The notes beneath the pieces were generated by a model, which did not search any database, was not told the DNA's origin, and saw nothing but the letters and a program-made list of their open reading frames with translations. The position numbers and the translations under genes were made by a program. Shown piece after piece: positions 58,301-64,000 of a DNA stretch of 64,000 bases. Origin of the DNA: Mesorhabditis belari (taxonomy: Eukaryota > Nematoda > Chromadorea > Rhabditida > Rhabditidae); NCBI GenBank assembly GCA_958450365.1, contig CAUEEP010000926.1, forward strand, positions 62,001-126,000, in the 5' to 3' direction. Within the stretch, counting starts at the first letter, position 1, and each line of letters begins with the position of its first letter.

Positions 58301-61300
58301 AGAAAAACGGTTCTCAAATTTTGTTTTTAAATTCAAAAATTTCACTAAAACTTGTCGAAAAAATGGCAAATTATTATCAAATCTCATTTTTTATTTTATT
58401 TTTACAGTAAACCAGTAAACCAGCAAATAGTTTATCTGAAAACATTTGATTTAGACTTGATTTTTAAATGATTTCGTTTAGATTCAGTCTTCAAATTATT
58501 TCAATCCAAAAAAAGTGTCCACTATCAGCTTTTTTGTTGTTTTCTAATCGAAAAAAAGCTCAAACAAATGCCTAAACTCACCTGCAAGAGATCGTGCTGA
58601 CGTTGTTGCTCTTTCTAAAGTACAAATTCTTTTTTTTGTTTTTCTTTTATAATTCTCACTTTCAAAAGGAAATCGAGATCAAGAGCTGGTCGCTTCGGGG
58701 CGAGTTCTCCATTCTGGAATTTCATTTGTTTTTCAATTTCTTTCTCAATTTCTTTCTTAATTTCTTTCTTAATTTCTTTCTTAATTTCCTTCTCAATTCC
58801 TTTCTTAATTCCTTTCTTAATTCCTTTCTTAATTCCTTTCTCAATTCCTTTCTTAATGAACGAACTTTTGGGGGCTTCTTAATGGAGAGGAGAGAGACGG
58901 TTCATCGATTTTTCCGCCTTAAATCAAAAGAGGGCTAGGAAAATGGCTTATTTTAGATACTTGCATGGTTAATACTATTCTAATATATGGATAATGGGCA
59001 TCGCATATGTTGGTCTCAATTACAGTAACTACAATAGTAAATGCTCAAGTAACATCTTTTCAAATACCATTCAATTCTATGAAGTCAAGCTAATGGCTAA
59101 TGGATATGATGATGATACCGTTATTCTAACTATGAGTAATGTTATCAAGAATGTTATCAAGAATGTTAGTCTTTTTAGCCGGTCCTTGTCCCTTGTCTAT
59201 GATTAGCTTTCAAGTTAAGTACGTCAGAAAGGTTCTGTTTCGAGATTTCGCAACCACAAAGTACATCTCAAAAGACTCTGTTGATTAAAAGAGTCCAACG
59301 GAACTAGGAAGTGTTATGGCTGGCTGAGAACACTTTCTGTTTTTGTTTTTCCGGGTGGGGGTGAAATTAGGTTTCCCCACATCGATCTTTCTCTTTTTTT
59401 CAGTTGAGAGATGGACTCAGGATTGGCATAGTTCTCTCTTTTTGGCGTAAACACGGCCGACATGTTTTCGTCGTCATTTTTGATTTTTGCACGTAACTCT
59501 TTATAGGAAATAGAAATTACTGAAAAGGGATAAAATCGAAGAAAGGCTTCCCAATCTTTTTAGATCAATAATATTAGATTAAATATATTCTTGAGTACAT
59601 ACACTACTGGACAATGAAATATCATATTTGAAAAAAGATCGTCACTTTCGCGCGTCTGTAACTCCCTTGTCTTTATTGTATTTTTAAATATTAATATTAC
59701 CATTGTGTAGCCCTTGAAAAGAGCTTCAGAAAATGTAAACACAATAGTTTAAACCAAAGACAAGGAGTTACAGAGCGCGAAAGTGACGATCATTTTTCAA
59801 ATATAATATTTCATTGTCCGGTGCTGTAGGTGCCAAAAGAAAGGCCTGAAAATGTACGTTCAGAAACTATTTTCAAAAACCACTAATCAACGACAGCCAT
59901 TTGAATTTCGAAAAATGAAGGCTTTTCTCGAATTCTGGCACACTGAAGGCTTTGGATTTCCTTTCGCCACCCAAGAGCAGCTCGTAGCCTAGTGGCTAGT
60001 GTGGCTGCGCTCGGAACTCTTTGATCTTGATTCGGATCCACTAGCAGTCAAGAGCAGACGCGCGAAAGTGACGATCTTTTTTCAAATATAATATTTCATT
60101 GTCCAGTACTGTATATTCTTGAGTTCTTATTCTTAATTTTACCAAAAATTGCAAAATTAAAAGCGGAAATGAACTAGGATTCTTGTACAAACTCTATTCT
60201 TATTTGTTTTTCCCATTAAACAAGAATATTGTAGCTTTGAGATTAGTGTACTGTAAATCAAGTTTAGATTTTGAATTCAGAAAATAAAATAACCAACCAT
60301 GCTAGAGAGATGTCGTTTCTGGGATCCAGATAAATAGCTGACCACGAGTGGCTCCAAGAAACGCTCAAAAGCAGGTTTCGCGTGCTCACAATGACGTTGA
60401 GCCTAGAATTTTGTTCATAAACAAAAAACCAAAATCTTTCTAATAGCTAGACTAATCTTATTCAATGACCAAATCTATTTTAAGCTATTCAACCTTTCTC
60501 AGTCTGATCATCAGTCGCCAGTTGTTCGCGTCAAAGCCCCAGTGAACGGTTCTAAAAGTTTTTCACATATAAGAATTTGTTTTTAGATTAAATGTAACTT
60601 TATTTAAACAAGTTAACAGTCTTTTTCTTGTTCTTGTTCTTGTTCTTGTTCTTGTTCTTGGTCTTGCTCTTTCTTGGTCTTGTTCTTGTTCTATTGTTCT
60701 TGTTCTTGTTCTTGTTCTTGTTCTTGTTCTTGGTCTTGTTCTTGGTCTTGTTCTTGTTCTAGTTCTTGTTCTTGTTCTTGTTCTTGTTCTTGTTCTTGTT
60801 CTTGGTCTTGTTCTTGTTCTAGTTCTTGTTCTTGTTCTTGTTCTTGTTCTTGGTCTTGTTCTTGTTCTTTTTCTTTTTCTTGTTGTTTCTTGTTGTTTCT
60901 TGTTGTTTATTGTTAACAATTTTATGAAAGCCATAATTCTTCACCTCAAGATCTCTCCTTTCTCGTGATTGTGTGTCATGAAATGCGATGGTTCGAAGAA
61001 ATTCCCGCAATCGATGCACTCAATGCATGGATGAGGGAACAAAGATGGATAAAGATTTCCCTAAAATATTAAAAGTATTGATTGTTTTTTTCGTCTTTAC
61101 ATAATTTTTCTACAATTTTTTTACAATTGATTGTTTAGATTGATCAAAAATCAAAAAAAATTGTTTGAAAAAAGTGTTTTTTCTCGTTTTTTGCCATTTT
61201 TCAAGATCAGGGCTTTCAATTGAAGAGAATTCAGAAAAAAAAGTGATAAAAGAGATGAATCCAGCTTGGATATAGATTCACAATCAGGAAAAAAATGTCC

Positions 61301-61547
61301 AGGTTAGACAAGTGTACTCAAAATTGGCTCAAAATTGGCTCAAAATTGGCTCAAAATTGGCTCAAAATTGGCTCAAAATTGGAAAATGTGAAAACACACC
61401 GTTTCTAGTACACTGAATTCCTTTCATTTCCTCAGAAACGAATGCGCCAGATGGTATGCGTTTATCAATTGTTGAGCCCAAAGTACAAGTGTTGAAAGTA
61501 TTTGAAAGGGTTCTAGATCGTCTCTTGTTTCAACTATTGTTTTATTG

Positions 61548-61631
<84 letters not shown>

Positions 61632-61827
61632 ATTTTTTTTTTATAAATATTTTTTTTTTTCATTTTTATTTTTTTTTTTTTAAGGGGGGTGGGGGGGGGG
61701 GTTGGGGTTTTGGTTTTTAAAAAAAGGGAGGGGGGGCCCCCGGCCGCCCCCAATTTTTAAAAGATATAAAAAAAAAAAAAAAAAAAAAGAATATAAGTTT
61801 TTTTTTTTTTTTTTTTTTTTTTTTGGT

Positions 61828-61868
<41 letters not shown>

Positions 61869-61940
61869 TTTTTTTTTTTTTTTTTTTTTTTTAGTTTTTT
61901 TTTTTTTTTTTTGTGTGTGTTTTTTGTTTTTATATATTTT

Positions 61941-61978
<38 letters not shown>

Positions 61979-63851
61979 TTAAATATTTTTTATTTTTTGA
62001 TACAATATCCCAATTCTAATTGTAAGGCTCTTAAGGCTTTTTTGAATACTATAATAAGCTATAATAGTCAGAATTCCGATTACTGTAGCTTATTGTAGCT
62101 TACTGTAGGCTTAGGGTTGTTACTAATTTGTTAAACAGATAACAAGAGTTGTTATCTGTTTTATAGGCATGTTACTAATTTGAACTACCGCTGGGTGACT
62201 GATTGTTTATGGATTACTGTAATCTAACAATAGGCTTATTAGCTATTCGATTTTAGCTATTAGCTCTTTGGCTTTAGCTATTATGAACAAATTTCTACTA
62301 CTGTATTGTTGCTTCACTAAACGATCTTTCCCAAAACCCATCACCGGTGTTGTTGAGTGGATCGTTTCGACCTTTACCTGCTTTCTTTCTCGAACGCTTT
62401 TTTTGAGAGAACACTCATTTTTCAATTTCTCTTTTCCAATCTCTTTTCTCTTTTCCAAAATTGAGGGATCTCTTTTCCAAAAGTTAAACCAAAAAGATTA
62501 ATTTCCCCGGTGATCGACTTGTTTTTTTTTCTTTTTGATTGATCAAAGAGTCATCGATTTTTCGAGATTGACTTTGATTTGTATTTTTCAATATCTTTCT
62601 TGGTTTAGATGATGGTTTGTGAGGATTTCAAAGTTATCAAGAGAAAAATGGACAGGATTTCCGTTCAGAATTGTATTAGTAAAGAAGAAGTAAAGAATTT
62701 CTATCAATTTCTATCAATTTCTATCAATTTTTATCAATTTTTATCAATTTCTATCAATTTCTATTTGTAGAAGCTTGTATTTCAAAGAGTTGAAAAGAAA
62801 ATGGGGAAATTGTAAATTGAGAAACAGGAGAAAATGGTAAAAGATAAGCCATTTTTTTTGTCTTTTTGCAAAATGGCACGTTTCGGAGATGGCAGAAAAG
62901 AAAACGGATAATGAAATGGATTGGGATTGATTGATTGGGAAAAAGTTGAGTGGCGATCTGTACATGGAATTCTTTAAGATCTTTAAGTAAAAGTCTTCTC
63001 AAAAGTGGTACCGATTATCCACGTACATTGTGCTAAAGCTCAAGGGAAACGCACGCTTTCTGGCGCACTTTCTGGCGCACTTTCTGGCACACTTTTTGCG
63101 CATTTCTAGCACTTTCAGGCGCACTTTCTGACGCTTTCTGGCGCACTTGTTTTCTAATTTATAGGTAAATATGTGAAATATGATTTTCTAGTTAAATATT
63201 TGCAAAATCGAATTCTTGCACTCACCTTGCATCCTCCAAAACAATCGTGTTTCACTAAAAGCACCTCGCTTTTGTTTACATCAGCCGGCGCTTTATGACC
63301 ATGCTTAGCCACACGAAGCTCACCAATCTGAAGAAAACATTACTTTGAAAAGGATTTTGCTTTTAAGATTTACATTTTGAATCATTTTGAAACCGAATAC
63401 CGAATCTAACTGTTTGAATTGAATAAAGAAGAACCAAATGAAAACTTTCACTTTCACTTTATCTTTTCTTCACCTAGATCTACCTTTGTTTATTCTCTTT
63501 TCGTTTAGGAAAATTGAAAATTGATAAAGAAATAAAATTGATAAAGAATCTTTCCAACTTACCAATCTTTCCGTGTCAGTTTTCTTGATGAGAACACAAG
63601 TGGAAACGGTTTGCTGAAGCGCATCCGAAAGCTTCAACGCGTCGATTTGCTTTTGTGAAGCGTTCTAAGCAATAGGTTAAACATAATTATAGAAAAAGGT
63701 TTATAAAAGTTCTATAAAATGATCTCTAATCTTATCTTATTTAGATATAATATTATAATACTTTTATCCTCACCCCCAAATGAATATGAAGATCTTCAAT
63801 GAGCCGAGACACCTCAGTGACATCACAGCCAGGCATGCACGAGCTGATCAC
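46364..63851 (-). CDS. Ski/Sno family co-repressor (SMAD-binding), 5' end beyond window
   Basis: Minus-strand exons: 63851-63774, 63664-63563, 63327-63226, 61060-60945, 60551-60494, 60402-60298, about 59499-59334 (ends unsure), 58713-58660, 58614-58582, 58161-57939, 56805-56710, 47759-47650, 46956-46780, 46730-46581, 46519-46364 (TAG). All but the uncertain one join in frame. The first three give the Dachshund-homology domain (SRLIEDLHIHLG, IKKTDTERL). The next two give the Zn-binding SMAD4-binding domain: CFGGCK, HPCIECIDCGNFFEPSHFMT, HNHEKGE, HWGFDANNWR. The rest is Ser/Gln-rich, with a charged helical segment (SQRQIRLRLDEVTQERDVLR) and a run of about 16 Gln. Ski/Sno proteins repress TGF-beta target genes with SMADs in the nucleus; daf-5 is the C. 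elegans member and a likely ortholog. Introns reach 9 kb and are packed with repeats. Confidence 0.9.
46581..46660 (-). repeat. Polyglutamine-coding CAA/CAG tract in the Ski/Sno gene
   Basis: Mixed CAA/CAG codons give about sixteen consecutive Gln after LLQALLQLQ. The codon mixture makes it less slippery than a pure CAG tract. It lies in the next-to-last exon. Confidence 0.9.
46985..47640. repeat. Intron-filling palindrome of about 0.6 kb
   Basis: Arms of about 290 bases fill nearly all of the Ski/Sno intron 46957-47649. The left arm holds ACATCTAGGTTAGCATC and AAAGCTTACTGGTTACTATA, and the right arm their complements. The turn is near 47310-47330. Both arms are dense in CTACAGTA/TACTGTAG-like words. 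Confidence 0.85.
48149..48815. repeat. Two interleaved inverted-repeat pairs
   Basis: Segment A, about 48149-48252 (contains GAAAAAAAGCCGCGGAAATG), is inverted at about 48505-48606. Segment B, about 48270-48375 (CGAGTTTAACAACGCTAACA), is inverted at about 48695-48815. The order is A, B, inverted A, inverted B, so the pairs cross instead of nesting. Confidence 0.75.
49905..50010. repeat. 11-base tandem array
   Basis: Copies of ATCATCTTAAC and ATCGTCTTAAC, about nine, bounded by duplicated ATCTAATTTCACCATTCTT. Confidence 0.9.
50990..51900. mobile_element. Inverted-repeat element with a tRNA-like segment
   Basis: Ends of about 85 bases are inverted copies (TTAGTTTCCTTCTTCTTC at the left, GAAGAAGAAGGAAACTAAAG at the right; GACGTAATCGAGCTATT and complement inside). 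The interior repeats GTCTCGTATATAATGCGG on one strand at about 51123 and 51709. It has a minus-strand B-box (GGTTCGAACCCCATCC) at about 51626-51672 and a fragment of the family-2 end near 51340. Confidence 0.7.
52409..52530. repeat. 13-base tandem array
   Basis: Nine to ten copies of TGTACGATGTAAA/TGTACAATGTAAA in the long Ski/Sno intron. Confidence 0.9.
52867..53300. mobile_element. Palindromic element with tRNA-like centre
   Basis: Ends GGTCAGAAGTGACCTGAGAT and its diverged complement (CACGGTCACTTCTGACC), and GATGCAAACACCTATCGAA with its complement, make arms of about 65-95 bases. The centre (about 52988-53098, minus strand) holds GTCTGCTGGTAGAGTTCCTA (A-box-like) and CCTGGTTCGCTCCCAGCC (B-box-like), with an internal 35-base tandem duplication around CTAGGGCCCCTGGTTC. 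Confidence 0.75.
53818..53930. repeat. 12-base tandem array
   Basis: Copies of AGCTTGAGAACA with AGCACA and ATC variants, about nine. Stop-free frames over it on the minus strand are artefacts of the period. Confidence 0.9.
54210..54645. repeat. Degenerate GGTAGCCAGG array
   Basis: About 35 imperfect units of the form GGTACGGTAGCCAGG/GATGCTAGCCAGAGTAC, with higher-order blocks. It is an older array than its neighbours, judging by divergence. Confidence 0.85.
55705..56005. repeat. ~45-base tandem array
   Basis: Units join ACAAATTTGGCTCCTTTTTC-like and TAGACAGATTTGGTTCCTTT-like halves, about seven copies. Open frames over it on both strands are artefacts. Confidence 0.9.
57246..57463. mobile_element. 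MITE family 3 (copy 3) and fragments to 57880
   Basis: Interior ATCGATGTGGGGTCGGAAAA and end GTGCACTACTATCAGAGAAA match copies at 30459 and 31042. The left end is damaged (a piece of the usual TAGTAGTGCACC is missing). Right-half fragments follow at about 57508-57608 and about 57700-57870, all in a Ski/Sno intron. Confidence 0.75.
58730..58857. repeat. 12-base tandem array
   Basis: Copies of AATTTCTTTCTT and AATTCCTTTCTT, about eleven. It lies next to the acceptor of the Ski/Sno exon 58713-58660, within the intron. Confidence 0.9.
59599..60113. mobile_element. Composite MITE, family 1 (copy 4) with full tRNA-like module
   Basis: Termini TACACTACTGGACAATGAAA at the left, TTTCATTGTCCGGTGCTGTA near 59827, and TTTCATTGTCCAGTACTGTA at the right. 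Positions 59976-60042 (plus) hold CTCGTAGCCTAGTGGCTAGT (A-box) and CTTGATTCGGATCCACT (B-box). It is in the Ski/Sno intron between exons 60402-60298 and about 59499. Confidence 0.85.
60615..60900. repeat. Hexamer array (TTCTTG)
   Basis: About 47 units of TTCTTG with GGTCTTG variants. It reads as Arg/Thr or Ser/Cys repeats in the open frames, which are artefacts. It lies 45 bases from the donor of Ski/Sno exon 61060-60945. Confidence 0.9.
61317..61380. repeat. 11-base tandem array
   Basis: Six copies of GGCTCAAAATT in a Ski/Sno intron. Confidence 0.9.
61546..61990. other. Poly-T/poly-G stretch, probably unreliable sequence
   Basis: Long T runs are broken by isolated bases and a G-rich patch (about 61682-61735) that look like homopolymer read or consensus errors. 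Open frames across it are Phe or Lys runs. Length and content should not be trusted. Confidence 0.7.
62697..62765. repeat. 10-11-base tandem array
   Basis: Six or seven copies of TCTATCAATT/TTTATCAATT type in the intron between Ski/Sno exons 63327-63226 and 61060-60945. The rest of that intron (about 62000-63225) shows no exon; the phases on both sides already join directly, as CFGGCK then GNLYPSLF. Confidence 0.8.
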
Positions 63852-63889
63852 CTGAATGGATAATGATAAAGCATTGTTTATGTAAAGTA

Positions 63890-64000
63890 TTGGGTTGGTG
63901 GATTGAAAACTGCGGGCTATTGTCATATGTGAGAAGTTTGAGCACTTTCTTCAAAAGAAACCCATTTTGGTGTCAATGGAAAAGTTGTAGAGAATCAAAA
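63890..64000. mobile_element. Mariner-derived MITE, second copy, cut by window end
   Basis: It starts TTGGGTTGGTGGATTGAAAA after a TA (63888-63889). The rest matches the inverted right part of the element at 34959-35477 (CCCATTTTGGTGTCAATGGA). It lies 39 bases upstream of the acceptor side of the Ski/Sno exon ending at 63851. Confidence 0.8.

Noticed and set aside
60563..60934. Arg/Thr-repeat frame and its Ser/Cys counterpart
   Set aside because: Hexamer array TTCTTG read on either strand.
61702..62019. Poly-Phe frame
   Set aside because: Homopolymer stretch, probably sequence error.

Overview
The window looks like nuclear DNA of a rhabditid-type nematode. It is AT-rich, and the coding exons are short and separated by introns of about 50 bp up to 9 kb. 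Splice sites read (T)TTTCAG| and |GTRAG, and CTACAGTA/TACTGTAG words are common in the spacers. The genes below were rebuilt exon by exon from splice sites, reading phase and family motifs; no single long reading frame reveals them. No rRNA, convincing tRNA gene, operon or prokaryotic feature was seen.

Layout. (1) 831/3978-7743, plus: the 3' end of a receptor-type protein tyrosine phosphatase, covering the second (D2) domain, whose P-loop has lost the catalytic Cys. (2) 7.7-17.3 kb: a repeat-rich spacer with a broken maT-like (DD37D) transposase, a reverse-transcriptase scrap, MITEs and one orphan exon. (3) 17328/30269-38078, plus: a copine (C2A-C2B-vWA) gene whose metal-binding positions are largely replaced. 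Its introns carry mobile elements and a small antisense reading frame (26789-27217). (4) 39766-40322, minus: the last five exons of an unrecognised gene. (5) 46364-63851 and past the right edge, minus: a Ski/Sno family gene, the TGF-beta/SMAD co-repressor family that includes C. elegans daf-5. It has the Dachshund-homology domain, the Zn-binding SMAD4-binding domain, and a Gln-rich, probably coiled-coil C-terminal half.

The genes do not form an obvious functional unit. RPTP, copine and Ski/Sno are all signalling proteins, but nothing in the sequence links them.

The spacers and long introns hold most of the unusual material. There are more than twenty tandem-repeat arrays and many palindromic (foldback) elements of 0.2-1.2 kb. 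Several mariner/Tc1-like short elements have TA target duplications. There is also a striking set of tRNA-like modules (A-box and/or B-box), several of them in the centre of palindromic elements. A poly-T/poly-G stretch at 61.55-61.99 kb is probably unreliable sequence.
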